The position numbers were made by a program, and so were the translations under genes. The notes beneath the pieces were generated by a model. It was given only the letters and a program-made list of their open reading frames with translations, was not told the origin of the DNA and did no database searches. A stretch of 64,000 nucleotides of DNA from Candidatus Sulfopaludibacter sp. SbA3 (GTDB lineage Bacteria; Acidobacteriota; Terriglobia; Bryobacterales; Bryobacteraceae), in NCBI GenBank assembly GCA_945890485.1, contig CAMDCN010000022.1, positions 78,542 to 142,541 on the forward strand. The letters run 5' to 3'. Below, piece after piece: positions 16,767 through 26,683 of the stretch (position 1 is the stretch's first letter; every line of letters starts with the position of its first letter).

Positions 16767-18268
16767 GGCTGGCGCGAATAGGTCACCGTCTCCGTCAGCT
16801 TGCTTCCTTCGTCCTGCCGCGCCACGGTCGCGGTACCGAATCGTTGGAGTACGCCGGAAAAGCTCGCCACGTTTTCGGAGAAGAACTCCGGGGTCCGTTG
16901 CTCGGGCTGCTCGGCCGGGGTCGCCCCGGCCCGGTCGATGAGGCCGGTCATCTGGAAGAGCCGCTGCCGTTCCGCCCCATGACGAAACGAAGCCAAATAG
17001 ACCGTCCTTTCGCCCGGCACGGCGACGGTGCCGCCGGCTTGCATCGCGCGCAACAGAGGCTCATGGTTAGCGACATACAGCATCGGCCCGGCCACCGCGA
17101 CAGAATAGCCGGGCAAGAGCGTCCGCACCGCGGCCAAGTCCCAATTCGATGCGCCGGCCACGGCCACGCCCAGCGTCTGCGCCACGAACACCTGATCCTG
17201 CTGCACCCGCGTCCCGCGCACCACGGCGTGCGCCGTCGCGTTCCGCAACAGAGCCGCCACGGCGGGTTCGTTCGACGATCCCGCCGCCGCAAACGGCGCG
17301 ACATCGATCAGCGTCTCCAGGTCTTCCGCGTCCTGCCCTTCAACGAAAGTCGCCGCGGCCGGGGTCGCCAGCAAACGAGCCGCCGGAGCACCCAGCGCCA
17401 GCCGGTAGAAACCGGCATCGTTCGGCACCGCCCGCGCGACCGTCCGCAATGCCGCGGCGCTGCCAGGCGTGGCGGCCTGTTTCCGCACCATGGTCCGGGT
17501 CTCCACCCAAGCCCCGGCGTTCCGGGTCAGATCCGACATCGCGCCCTCAATCTCCGCCAACTCCGAGACGTTTCGCTGCACCCAGTAGCTGCGGAAGTGC
17601 GGACTCTTCCCAAGTTGCTCCACGTTCGCCGCCATGCGCAACTCGCCCTGCGTCTGGGCGGCCCGTTGGAACCACGCCTCGTTCGCCAGCGCACCGCCGC
17701 CCTGTCCGGCCATCAACTGCAGCGCCCGGGCGACATAGTTCTCGCTCGTGCCCAGCAGCAGCCAGCCGTCTTTGGTGGCGAACACGGCGGTCCGGTCGGT
17801 ACCCCGATCAGACTTCACGTAATAGGTCGTCCCGGCAACGGTTCGCGCCGTGAACTGTCCCGCCACCGCCTGCAGCGCCGGCGCGGCCGCCAGCTTAGTC
17901 AGATAGAGGAACTCCAGCTTGCCGATGTCGTAGACCGCCATCGCCGAGGCGCCCCCGGCCAACTGCTCCAGCAACGCGTTGTCGAGGCCCAGACCGCTCA
18001 CCGCCGCGAACTCACCCTGCGCCTCACCCAGGCGCAAAAACAGCCGGGACTTCGAGAATACGTTGTAATTCGGGCTGCCGACCCACTGCCGCTTCTCGGG
18101 CGAGGCGTTCCACTCGCGCAATAACGATCCGAAGTCCTTGGCCTCCAGATACACCTGCGCCCCAGCCGGCACCCACCGCGGCAACGGCTCCACGCCCGTG
18201 GCCTGCTGGGCGAAGTACACGCCCGCCGCAGCCACCACCAAGGCCAATCCCATCAGCTTCATTTTCAT
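16763..18268 (-). CDS. Secreted or anchored protein of unknown function (501 aa)
   Basis: 501 residues with an N-terminal hydrophobic segment (about 4-22) that could be a signal peptide or anchor, then LPRWVPAGAQVYLEAKDFGSLLREW, a pattern seen in DUF3352-like bacterial proteins that score translocated domains. The rest is rich in alternating strands and Ala-rich helices, without recognisable catalytic motifs. It overlaps the giant TPR gene and the transpeptidase gene by 4 nt each. I infer an envelope location from the N-terminus and neighbours only. Confidence 0.65.
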   Translation of the reverse strand: MKMKLMGLALVVAAAGVYFAQQATGVEPLPRWVPAGAQVYLEAKDFGSLLREWNASPEKRQWVGSPNYNVFSKSRLFLRLGEAQGEFAAVSGLGLDNALLEQLAGGASAMAVYDIGKLEFLYLTKLAAAPALQAVAGQFTARTVAGTTYYVKSDRGTDRTAVFATKDGWLLLGTSENYVARALQLMAGQGGGALANEAWFQRAAQTQGELRMAANVEQLGKSPHFRSYWVQRNVSELAEIEGAMSDLTRNAGAWVETRTMVRKQAATPGSAAALRTVARAVPNDAGFYRLALGAPAARLLATPAAATFVEGQDAEDLETLIDVAPFAAAGSSNEPAVAALLRNATAHAVVRGTRVQQDQVFVAQTLGVAVAGASNWDLAAVRTLLPGYSVAVAGPMLYVANHEPLLRAMQAGGTVAVPGERTVYLASFRHGAERQRLFQMTGLIDRAGATPAEQPEQRTPEFFSENVASFSGVLQRFGTATVARQDEGSKLTETVTYSRQP

Positions 18269-21200
18269 TGGGCACCTGCCAGCAACCGCAACCGCACATC
18301 ATGCGGCTGTTCCAACCCCTGATTCACCATCGGCCGGCGGCTTTCGTTCTTCGCCCGCCGCGTCACTTCCGCCTGCGCCAGCTTCTGCTTTGCGGGGATT
18401 CCTTCGAAGTATACGGCCGCGCGTTCCGCCTGGCCCGCCTTCATGTACGCATCGCCCACGGCCTCGCGCATCTCGGACGGCACATTGCCATCGTCGGCCA
18501 GAGCCAATAACGGCGCACCTTGCAGCACGCGGAACAGGGGCAGCCGCTGGCTCGGGTCAATCGCCAACGCGCCCCGCAGCAGACGCACCTTCACGGCCGA
18601 ATCGGTCGCCTTCTCCGCCGCCCGTAGCCGCGCCGTCACCACGTAAGGCTGTTCGGCCTCGGTCGCCGAAGTCACCTTCGCAGCCAGAAGATCCAACTCC
18701 CGCGCTCCGGTCGTCACAGTCCGGTTCAACGCTTCGGCCGCCTGCAGGCGAATGGAGTACGCCGCGTTCCGGTCCATCGCCACGGTCACGAGTGTCGCCT
18801 CGTCTCCCTTGGCCCGCGCCAGAAGCAGCTTGGCTTCCGCACTCCATGGCTTGGCCGCAGCCAGCGGCTCGGCGTAGCGCAGCGCCTCGGCCGGCCGCTT
18901 CTGTTCGAGCAGCAGGCTCGCCGCCGCCGCATGATTCGCGTAGGGCTCGCCCACGGCCATCACCAAACGGTCCAGCAGCGCTACAGCCCTCGCCGGTTGC
19001 ACTTCCGCCAGGCCGAGATAGCTCGCCGCCGAGGGGTACGGCCCCGCCAGTTCCCGTTCATAGGCCAACGTCAAAATCTGCCGGGCCGATTCCGCGTCGC
19101 CTTCCTCTTTCAACCGTGCCGCGGCGGCACGCAGTTGCTCGGTGTCGGTGACCGTTTCGAGCAACTTCGCCAGCTCGCCCGTCTTGGCCGCCACGCGCAG
19201 CCGCAACGGCAGCAGCGTGTAGGTCTCCATCTCCAACTGTTCCGGCGTGAACTTGGCCAACACCTGCTCGGCCGCCGCCCACTGTCCGGTCTTTACCAGT
19301 TCCTCCAGCCGCCGGGTCCGGATCCGCTGCAGTGACCCCATGGCCACATCCCGCGTCTCGCCAACGGCCCGCGCCAGGCGTTGCTCCGCCAAGCCTTCGG
19401 CTTGGGCCAGCAGCGCCGGTTGCGTCCCGGTGAACTCCAGCAGGAACTCCGCCGGCTCGGCGGCGAACTGCGCCAGCCGCACCAACCGGTCCGCGCTGAT
19501 TCCCTGCACCAGTTCGTTAACGCGGTATGCGCCGTTCCGCCGGACGTAGGAAGTCAACAGCGCTTCGCCCGCCGGAGCCGTCGGCGCCGCCTGCAGCGAC
19601 ACCCGCACATCCTCCCACCAGGTCTCCCCGTAGCGGCCGTTGTCCATCATCCAGCGATACTCTTCAAGCGCCTTCCCATGGTTGCCCAGCCGGGCGTACG
19701 CCGCGCCGTAGTGCGGATCGAGCGCGATTGCGTTCTGATAGTCGCCCGCCGCGAAGAACGCCTTCGCGCTCGCGGGCCGGTTCTCCACCATCGCCGGTTT
19801 GTAGGCCGCTTCAGCCGCGTCCTTCGCCAGGCCCAGATAGTCGGCATATCGCGCCGCGTAGTAGAACCATGTGTCTCCGGCTAGCGCCGTCTTCGGAGCT
19901 GCCAACTTGGCGCCGATGGTCTCGGGACCGAGCGTATCGGCAAAGGCTTTCTTCACGTCCGGGGTCGTCTGGCCGAAGTAGAGGCCCGTCAGCGCCCGGT
20001 ATGCGTTTTTCCAAGCCAGCGGCCGGGGAGCGGCCAGGATACCGCGCAACGCCAGCGCCGCGTTCTCTGTCCGCAGGCCATAGTTTGCCAGCGCCTCGGC
20101 CCGAGCGGCCTCCGCCGTCGGCCGCAACTGCAGATACCGTTCCAGGTTCTCGCCCTCGAGCGGAGCCCCCGCCAGCGTCCGGAGTTCTCCCGCCGCGTCG
20201 CCGGCCCGGCGGTATGCCATGCCGGCCAACCGGAGAACCTGTTCCCGGGTCTCCGTCGCCGGGTGCACCTTCCAGTAGGCCTCGAGCTGTTGACCCAATT
20301 CGGCGAACCGGCCGCGCCGCACCTGCAAATCAAACAACTGGTGCATCCGTCCGGAGCTCTCCTCCGCCCCGGGCTGCGCCATCATCTGCCGGTAGTTGAT
20401 CTTCGTAGCCACCTCCAGAAAGCTCGCTGCCAGCGCCGCATCCGCATTGCCCTGCGCCTCGAGCCACACGGCGTACTTGGCCTTCTCCTCCGGCGTGAAC
20501 TCCGCCCCCGCGGCCTGCGCCGAGGCGGTCACCACTTCCGGCGCGCGCCCGGGAATCTGCTCATAACGCCGCAACCGCGTCAGCAGTCGCGCGCGCATCG
20601 GAGTATCCGGCCCCGCCGCCAGCGCCTCTTCGAGCAGGCCCCAGCCTTCCAGCTTGTCCGCCATCGCTTCCGGGTTCGGCCGGCCTGTCGAATAAGCCTG
20701 CTTCAAGAGCGTTGTGGCCTCCTGCATGCGGCCTTGGCGCGCCCTCGTTTCCGCCGCCTGCACCAGCCATACCGGGTTCCGGTAGCTCAACTCGTACAAC
20801 TTCTGATAGGTCGCCGCCGCTTCGTCCCAGCGGGCCAGCCGCGTCTCCAGATCGCCGCGCGAAGCCAGTAGATCCGTTCGCTCCGGCCGCAGCGCCACCG
20901 CCCGGCCCCACGCCTGCAGGGCCGCGGGGTAGTTGCCAAACTCGCCTTCTAACCGAGCCCGCACCAGCGCCCATCGGGCATCACGCGGCGAATCGCTTTC
21001 GGCCTTCACGAAGTAAGCCAGCAGCCGGTCCTTGCCGCCATTGTCCGCGGCGTACCGCGCCGCCTCCCGCAGCAGACCCTCGTCCTCCGGGCTCCGCTTG
21101 GCCAGTTCAATGTACTGGTCGACTGCGCCATTAAAATCTTTGAGCCGGGTCAAGGCGGGAATGGTTGCCACGCGCAGGGCGGCCACCTGCGCCGGATCCT

Positions 21201-24200
21201 TCAACTCGGTCAACTTCGCCCTATAGAATGCCGCGAGGCCCCGGTCATCGTTGGCCTTTGCGTACGCCGAGGCCTTCAAGGAGATCGCCTCGGCATCCGC
21301 CGGATCCTTCGTCAGAATTTGATCGGCCAGCGCCAACGCCGTCGCCGGATCCGCCTGCCTGCCCGCTTCCAGCCGCAAACTACGCTGCAATGCCGGATGG
21401 GCTGCATCAGCGGCCGTGCGCAGGATGGCGATCGACCGGCCAGCGTTGCCCGTGCGCCGATGCAGTTCCGCCGCCGCCTTCACGACGGCCAAGCGCTTCC
21501 CGTGCTCGCCCAGCAGCGAATCCATCTCGCTGCGCGCCGCCGTGGCATTGCCCTGGCTCTCCTCCCACTTCGCCCTCGCCATCCGCAGGCTCAGCGCTTC
21601 GAGCGGATCGCCAGCCAGGGCGATCTCCCGGGCCATCACCGCCCGCTGCGCCGCCGGCAACGCGTTCCGCTCGGCCACTGTGGCGAACTGCGTCAACACA
21701 TCCCGATCCGTCGTCTGCCCCGTCGCGGTCGTCAGGAACTTTTCTAAATCGTCGCGCCGGCCTTGCGCTTCGAGCAACGCCACACGCAGGCTCACCGATG
21801 GCCCGCTCACCGGCAGACTCGCAATCAGCGACTCGACAGGCTGCCGCCGCGCCAACCGGATCAGCCGTCCACGCGCCAGCGAGTCGCCCTCCGTAGCCAT
21901 AGCACCGGCCAGATACTCCTGCAACGCCGCCGCCGGTTGCCCCTTGTTCTCATAAATTGCCCCCATCTCAAACGCGAACGCCGCGGGTTGATTCAGTCGC
22001 TGCCGTCCCGCCGTCAATTGCCGGATCGCATCGTCGTACCGGTAGTAGTCCCAATGCAGCGTCGCCGACTCGACCCATGCTTCCGGTTTGCCGGGCGCAA
22101 TCTGCGCGACGCGGTCAAACAATGGCGTGGCCGCCGCGAACTGTTCCCGGTCCGCCTCGATTTCGCCCATCCGCGTCAGGAACTGCGATTGCCGCGGCCA
22201 CGCCTTGGCCAGCGCTCCCTCCATCTCCAGCGCCACCGGCGCATTGCCCAAACTCCGATGCACGGCGGCCGTCCGCGCGAGCAGCGAGATGTCCGCGGGG
22301 TAGGAGGCTGACACAGCGCGCAGATAGGGCGCGGCCGTCTCCCAATGGTTCTGCCACGCCTCGGCCTCAGCCACCCATACGGCCGCCGCCGGGTTGGCGC
22401 GGGTCTGCACCGCGGCCTCGCCCCTCGGCAGGACCGCCTTCACCGCCGTGAGCTCCGCCTCCAAACGGTTGGTCCGCGAAAGCAGCGCAAAGAACTGCTG
22501 CCGTAGCGTCTCATCGTAGATCCAGTAGCTCCGCAGCAACCGCTCCTGCTCGGCCGGGTTCGCCGTTGCCCGCGTGCCGTGGGCATCCACCAGATTCTTC
22601 ACGAACGGAACATGGTGCGGGAATCGCGTCAGCGCATAGGTGTTCACGTTCCGGTAAAGGACAGCGTCCAGTTGCCCCTTCACCGCGGTCACCCTCAAAT
22701 ACTCTTCGAGGTCGGTGCCGGAAAATACGGCGGACACCTCCTTCGAGAGCGCATCGTACTTCGCGCTCATCCTGCCGCGCAGGTACCAGCGCGCTAACTT
22801 GTGTGACCACGACTTATCCGGAAACTGCGCCATCGCCCGGCGATAGACGGCTTCAATCTCGGCGCCCATCCGGTTCTGTTCAAGGAACGCCGCCAGCCGT
22901 TCGTACAGAATCGGATCAGCCGGATTGCGGTCGAGTTCCTTACGCTGCAGCGCCAACGCATCGGCGATGCGCTTCATCGCCACGTAGCGCGCAATCGCCC
23001 GGTCGAGAATCGCCCGGTACTGCGGATGCTTCGAGCCAAGATCCGCCAGCACCGCGTCATAAACCTTGAACTCTTCCACGGTATTGCCCTGTGCCGCATA
23101 CGCCCCGGCCATTAGGAGAGAAACGTTCACCCGTTCGGGCGCCTTTGGATACGCCGTCAAAAACTGCCGCCCTTCGCGGATCACAGCCGCATGGACGCCG
23201 TGGATGGAGAACGCCTCCACCACTTTTGCCCGCAGCGCCGGACGCCGTGTCGAGTTCGGGAAGCGGCTGTCAAATAGAGTCACCAATTCCGCCGCCTTCG
23301 CCCGATGGAAGTACGGCCGCGCGCGGTTCTCCTCGGTCGCCAACTCCGACGCCGGATAGGTCGTGTTGAAGACGAGCGACAATACGCCGTTCAACAAACC
23401 CGGCGAACGGTCCATCGACCCGATATCAGAAAACGAACCCAGGTCCGTCGACCCGTACCGTATCGGCTGCCCGGCATGGTTCAGCAGCAACATCGCCAAG
23501 CCGGCCAGGGACTCCTCACTATCCACCTGGCTATACCAGTGCGCCGCTTCGTCCACATTGCGGGCCGCTTCGTAAAGTTTCGCCAGGGCAAGCGGAGCAG
23601 TCCCGCCACGCTGCCGAAACTCATAGAGCACCCGTTGCGCCGCGTCCGCGCGGCCGCCGTTCAAGTGCACCCAGAACATCCGCCGCACCGGCTCCAAGCT
23701 GCGTGGTTCAGCCAGCGCTCGCTGCCGCTGCGTGGTGAGATACGGCCGCAACTGCTTGGTTTGCACGAGCAGCTCATAGTGCTTCGCGGATTCCGGCGCC
23801 TCCCGGTCATAAACGGCCAGGGCCGCCGCCGGGCCACTGCGGGCGAGTTCCAAAGCCGCACGCCGTTCGAGCGGATTCGTCAGCGTGCGCCGCCCCAGCA
23901 CGGCTTCATACTCGGCGTACTTCTTCTGGTTCAGCAGATACGGCAGATACTCGTCGTAGAGCTTTACATTTTCGGGCTCCGCCGTCTCCCAAGCCTGATA
24001 GATCGGCATCGGATCAAGCATCTGCTCGCGCGCCTCCATCAGGGCCCGGGGGAAGAGCTTGGCCTGCAGAAGTGCCGCAATCTCCTTGGCCGGTTCCAAA
24101 CGCCGATGGTGATAGTTCGCCTTCTCCACCCAAGCCGGCTGCTTGTTCGGGGCGAGCTCGACATACTTCGTCAAGTCTGCTTCCGCCGCCGCGAAGTCAA

Positions 24201-24453
24201 GCTGCAACTCCGCCTCGCGCGCCCGCAGATAGAACAGCCGGGCCTCATTGGCCTGGGTCTGAATCTGCGTGGTCAACGCCGCCCGCGTCTCCGCCGGCGA
24301 CTTGCGCCAAGCCAGCGTGTTTCCGGCAAAAGTTGTCACCCGGTAGAACACTTGCTCGAAGGCGTTCCCTGCTTCAACGGTCGATACGTAGGTAGGCAGA
24401 TCCGCCGCCCAAGCCGCCGCGGCCAACGCCACGAAACTAAGGAAGTACTTCAA
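18265..24453 (-). CDS. Giant secreted TPR-repeat protein (2062 aa)
   Basis: A 2062-residue protein made almost entirely of helical repeats with TPR character (many A-x-x-x-Y/L-x-x-A-L units such as YEAVLGRRTLTNPLERRAAL and SLKASAYAKANDDRGLAAFY). The start was set at TTG 24453 (LKYFLSFVALAAAAWA), which has GGAGGTGG 3 nt upstream and gives a clean signal peptide; the longer frame adds a basic non-hydrophobic stretch. It is probably an extracytoplasmic scaffold. Its start lies inside the last 17 nt of the VIT/VWA gene and its stop overlaps the next gene by 4 nt. Repeat divergence is high, so the exact number of units was not counted. Confidence 0.85.
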   Translation of the reverse strand: MKYFLSFVALAAAAWAADLPTYVSTVEAGNAFEQVFYRVTTFAGNTLAWRKSPAETRAALTTQIQTQANEARLFYLRAREAELQLDFAAAEADLTKYVELAPNKQPAWVEKANYHHRRLEPAKEIAALLQAKLFPRALMEAREQMLDPMPIYQAWETAEPENVKLYDEYLPYLLNQKKYAEYEAVLGRRTLTNPLERRAALELARSGPAAALAVYDREAPESAKHYELLVQTKQLRPYLTTQRQRALAEPRSLEPVRRMFWVHLNGGRADAAQRVLYEFRQRGGTAPLALAKLYEAARNVDEAAHWYSQVDSEESLAGLAMLLLNHAGQPIRYGSTDLGSFSDIGSMDRSPGLLNGVLSLVFNTTYPASELATEENRARPYFHRAKAAELVTLFDSRFPNSTRRPALRAKVVEAFSIHGVHAAVIREGRQFLTAYPKAPERVNVSLLMAGAYAAQGNTVEEFKVYDAVLADLGSKHPQYRAILDRAIARYVAMKRIADALALQRKELDRNPADPILYERLAAFLEQNRMGAEIEAVYRRAMAQFPDKSWSHKLARWYLRGRMSAKYDALSKEVSAVFSGTDLEEYLRVTAVKGQLDAVLYRNVNTYALTRFPHHVPFVKNLVDAHGTRATANPAEQERLLRSYWIYDETLRQQFFALLSRTNRLEAELTAVKAVLPRGEAAVQTRANPAAAVWVAEAEAWQNHWETAAPYLRAVSASYPADISLLARTAAVHRSLGNAPVALEMEGALAKAWPRQSQFLTRMGEIEADREQFAAATPLFDRVAQIAPGKPEAWVESATLHWDYYRYDDAIRQLTAGRQRLNQPAAFAFEMGAIYENKGQPAAALQEYLAGAMATEGDSLARGRLIRLARRQPVESLIASLPVSGPSVSLRVALLEAQGRRDDLEKFLTTATGQTTDRDVLTQFATVAERNALPAAQRAVMAREIALAGDPLEALSLRMARAKWEESQGNATAARSEMDSLLGEHGKRLAVVKAAAELHRRTGNAGRSIAILRTAADAAHPALQRSLRLEAGRQADPATALALADQILTKDPADAEAISLKASAYAKANDDRGLAAFYRAKLTELKDPAQVAALRVATIPALTRLKDFNGAVDQYIELAKRSPEDEGLLREAARYAADNGGKDRLLAYFVKAESDSPRDARWALVRARLEGEFGNYPAALQAWGRAVALRPERTDLLASRGDLETRLARWDEAAATYQKLYELSYRNPVWLVQAAETRARQGRMQEATTLLKQAYSTGRPNPEAMADKLEGWGLLEEALAAGPDTPMRARLLTRLRRYEQIPGRAPEVVTASAQAAGAEFTPEEKAKYAVWLEAQGNADAALAASFLEVATKINYRQMMAQPGAEESSGRMHQLFDLQVRRGRFAELGQQLEAYWKVHPATETREQVLRLAGMAYRRAGDAAGELRTLAGAPLEGENLERYLQLRPTAEAARAEALANYGLRTENAALALRGILAAPRPLAWKNAYRALTGLYFGQTTPDVKKAFADTLGPETIGAKLAAPKTALAGDTWFYYAARYADYLGLAKDAAEAAYKPAMVENRPASAKAFFAAGDYQNAIALDPHYGAAYARLGNHGKALEEYRWMMDNGRYGETWWEDVRVSLQAAPTAPAGEALLTSYVRRNGAYRVNELVQGISADRLVRLAQFAAEPAEFLLEFTGTQPALLAQAEGLAEQRLARAVGETRDVAMGSLQRIRTRRLEELVKTGQWAAAEQVLAKFTPEQLEMETYTLLPLRLRVAAKTGELAKLLETVTDTEQLRAAAARLKEEGDAESARQILTLAYERELAGPYPSAASYLGLAEVQPARAVALLDRLVMAVGEPYANHAAAASLLLEQKRPAEALRYAEPLAAAKPWSAEAKLLLARAKGDEATLVTVAMDRNAAYSIRLQAAEALNRTVTTGARELDLLAAKVTSATEAEQPYVVTARLRAAEKATDSAVKVRLLRGALAIDPSQRLPLFRVLQGAPLLALADDGNVPSEMREAVGDAYMKAGQAERAAVYFEGIPAKQKLAQAEVTRRAKNESRRPMVNQGLEQPHDVRLRLLAGAQ

Positions 24454-26683
24454 GGGCCACCTCCTGGCTCGCCACGTTATGGGCCACATCTTCGGCGGTC
24501 ACCTTCACCATGTATTTCCCCGGGGGCAGCGTCTTGGGAATCGTGAGTTGGCCAATATTCACGCGCTTCTGTTCATTCCATTGCAGCCGCGCCGGCGCCA
24601 CTCCCACGATCTTGGCGGTAATGGTGCGCGTCAACTCAGTCGCCTTTGCCATCACGCTCAGCGTCGAACCCGCCCGTACGGACGCGCTCTCCAGCTTCAC
24701 GCTCACGAGCGGCTGCTTGCTCGCGATGATAAACGTCTTCCCTTCCCGGTACGTCCGCCCATTCTTGTCTCGCAGCACCATCTGCACGGTGTGCGTGCCG
24801 TCGGTCATGCTATCCGGCGCCAGAAAGCGCGTCTGCCAAACTTTCTCTTCCGGCAGGTACTTCAAAGGCTTCGTCAAGCCGAACGGAAACACGGCCACAA
24901 CGCTGGCGATAGTCTCGTCCGTCCGCACACGGAGCACCGGATCTCCCGGCCGGATCAGCCGGGGCCGCAAAAGGCTTCTCGGCGCCGCCAGAAAGCTCGT
25001 GTACGGTGTTACGAACTTGTACTTCTTCGATAAACGGATGATCTCATCGATCGTCGCTTTGTCTTCCCCGTCGCGGTCGATCTTTTCAAGCAACGCATCC
25101 ACCCGTGCCTTTGCCCAATTCCTCGGTAACTGCGGATGCGCCGTCTCCGCGGCTGGCAGGTTTACCGTCGCCGTCGCCCCGCGCACTTTGAAAGTCGCCG
25201 AACCCGGCTGCGCATACTGCCCCACCCAAGATGCTTCACTGCCGGGATACACAGCCTCATGAAGCGGGTAAACGAGCGAGACTGCCGCCGCTGGTTGCAC
25301 CGTCAACGCGACGCCGTCGGCCGCCTTCCGGTTCAGCTTCGAGAGAAACCCGTTCAGCTTAAACTCTTCGGGCTCGGTCGACCGCACCCACTCGAACACG
25401 CCGTTCTGGCGCGCCAGCGCCTTTAATAAGTTCGCGTTCGCATCATCGCCCACGGCATAAACAAACGTTCGCGGCTTGCGCGCCGCCCAGGCCTTGCCGT
25501 ACTCGGCCAGCAATTGCCCCGTCCGCACCTGGCCCTCGGTCGCGCCGCCGTCGGTGAACAGCACCAGTGCCGACTCCGCATCCGCCAGCGCCAGGCCCTT
25601 CTGCAAAGCCGCGCCCAAATTCGTTGCCCCGCGCAGCGGCTGCGTCTTCAACCAGGTCAACGCCTGATCCGCATTCGCGATGCCGCCCGCCGTCGGTCCC
25701 GGCGCGAATGCCGCCACCTGCGAATTGAAAGCCAGCAAATGGAACTTATCCTCCGCGCGCAACCCGTTCAGCAGAGCCGTTAGCGCCCGGACGCTCCGTT
25801 CGAGCTTTTCCCATTGCATGGAGAGCGAAGCGTCGAACAAGGCCACCACCGTCTTCGGCGTCCCCTCGGCAACGGTCTGCGGCGCAATCACCGCCGCCGC
25901 CTCAAAGTATCCCGGCTCGTTGGCGGATTCCCGCTGCGCCGATACCAGCAAGCGGTCGCCCTTCGGGTCCTCGCGGTCGATCCGTATGGCAAAATCCTGC
26001 GTCAACGCCACATTCCGCGCCTCCAGCGTCGCGCGGATCTTATTCGGCGTCCGCTCAGTAATCTGTAGCGGATACACCGTCGAAATCTGCTCGAACTGCT
26101 TGATGGCATGCGGCGCGGTGACGGTCACCGTAATCCAAAGCCGCCCCACCGTCTGCTCCTTATACGCATCCGGTTTCAACGGCAGCGACAACACCGAACT
26201 CAGGTTCTCCACCGCCAACCGCTGGTGGTATTCCATCTCCATCCGCTTCGTCCCATAGCCCGGAATCGGCACCACTCGCGCGCTGAATACGCTCGTCCGC
26301 CGGGCCTCATCGACGTCCCGTTCGCCGAGTTGCAACAGTCCCGGGTCAATCGCCTGCAGCCGGATATCGTTATACAACTCCTCGGCCCGCCGCCGTTCCA
26401 GGATCACCCCGGGAATCCGCGTGGCCCCGTCCCACACCGCGAAATCGCTCAGCAGTGCGTTCCCCGGCAGAGCAAAGACGTAGTTCCCTTCGAGCACCCC
26501 CGCCGTCTTGTTAGCGAAGATCTGCCGCGTCAACACCTTCACGGACGACCCGTCGATCTCGACGTCGATCGCCATCTCTTCCATCGAGAGTATCGCCGGA
26601 TCCGGCGCCTGCTTATTGGCCGGGATCAACGACCCCGCATCCCCAAATAAACTCGCCGCAAGAAAAAACAAGCTATAGCGCAT
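24437..26683 (-). CDS. Secreted VIT and von Willebrand A domain protein
   Basis: 748 residues. A signal peptide (about 1-17) is followed by an N-terminal VIT domain (about 40-170; SVKVLTRQIFANKTAGVLEGNYVFALP and ERRRAEELYNDIR are typical) and a vWA domain (about 275-440) with the metal-site motif DASLSMQWEKL (DxSxS) and later LFTDGGATEG. The C-terminal 250 residues are beta-rich. VIT/vWA proteins mediate metal-dependent adhesion on surfaces. The ATG at 26683 shares one base with the stop of the propeller gene (TGATG). It is followed by the TPR giant, which overlaps by 17 nt. Confidence 0.88.
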   Translation of the reverse strand: MRYSLFFLAASLFGDAGSLIPANKQAPDPAILSMEEMAIDVEIDGSSVKVLTRQIFANKTAGVLEGNYVFALPGNALLSDFAVWDGATRIPGVILERRRAEELYNDIRLQAIDPGLLQLGERDVDEARRTSVFSARVVPIPGYGTKRMEMEYHQRLAVENLSSVLSLPLKPDAYKEQTVGRLWITVTVTAPHAIKQFEQISTVYPLQITERTPNKIRATLEARNVALTQDFAIRIDREDPKGDRLLVSAQRESANEPGYFEAAAVIAPQTVAEGTPKTVVALFDASLSMQWEKLERSVRALTALLNGLRAEDKFHLLAFNSQVAAFAPGPTAGGIANADQALTWLKTQPLRGATNLGAALQKGLALADAESALVLFTDGGATEGQVRTGQLLAEYGKAWAARKPRTFVYAVGDDANANLLKALARQNGVFEWVRSTEPEEFKLNGFLSKLNRKAADGVALTVQPAAAVSLVYPLHEAVYPGSEASWVGQYAQPGSATFKVRGATATVNLPAAETAHPQLPRNWAKARVDALLEKIDRDGEDKATIDEIIRLSKKYKFVTPYTSFLAAPRSLLRPRLIRPGDPVLRVRTDETIASVVAVFPFGLTKPLKYLPEEKVWQTRFLAPDSMTDGTHTVQMVLRDKNGRTYREGKTFIIASKQPLVSVKLESASVRAGSTLSVMAKATELTRTITAKIVGVAPARLQWNEQKRVNIGQLTIPKTLPPGKYMVKVTAEDVAHNVASQEVALEVLP

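Noticed and set aside
16844..18124. 426-residue plus-strand frame inside the envelope operon
   Set aside because: Arg/His/Gln-rich shadow of the 501-aa gene; no start signal or domain.
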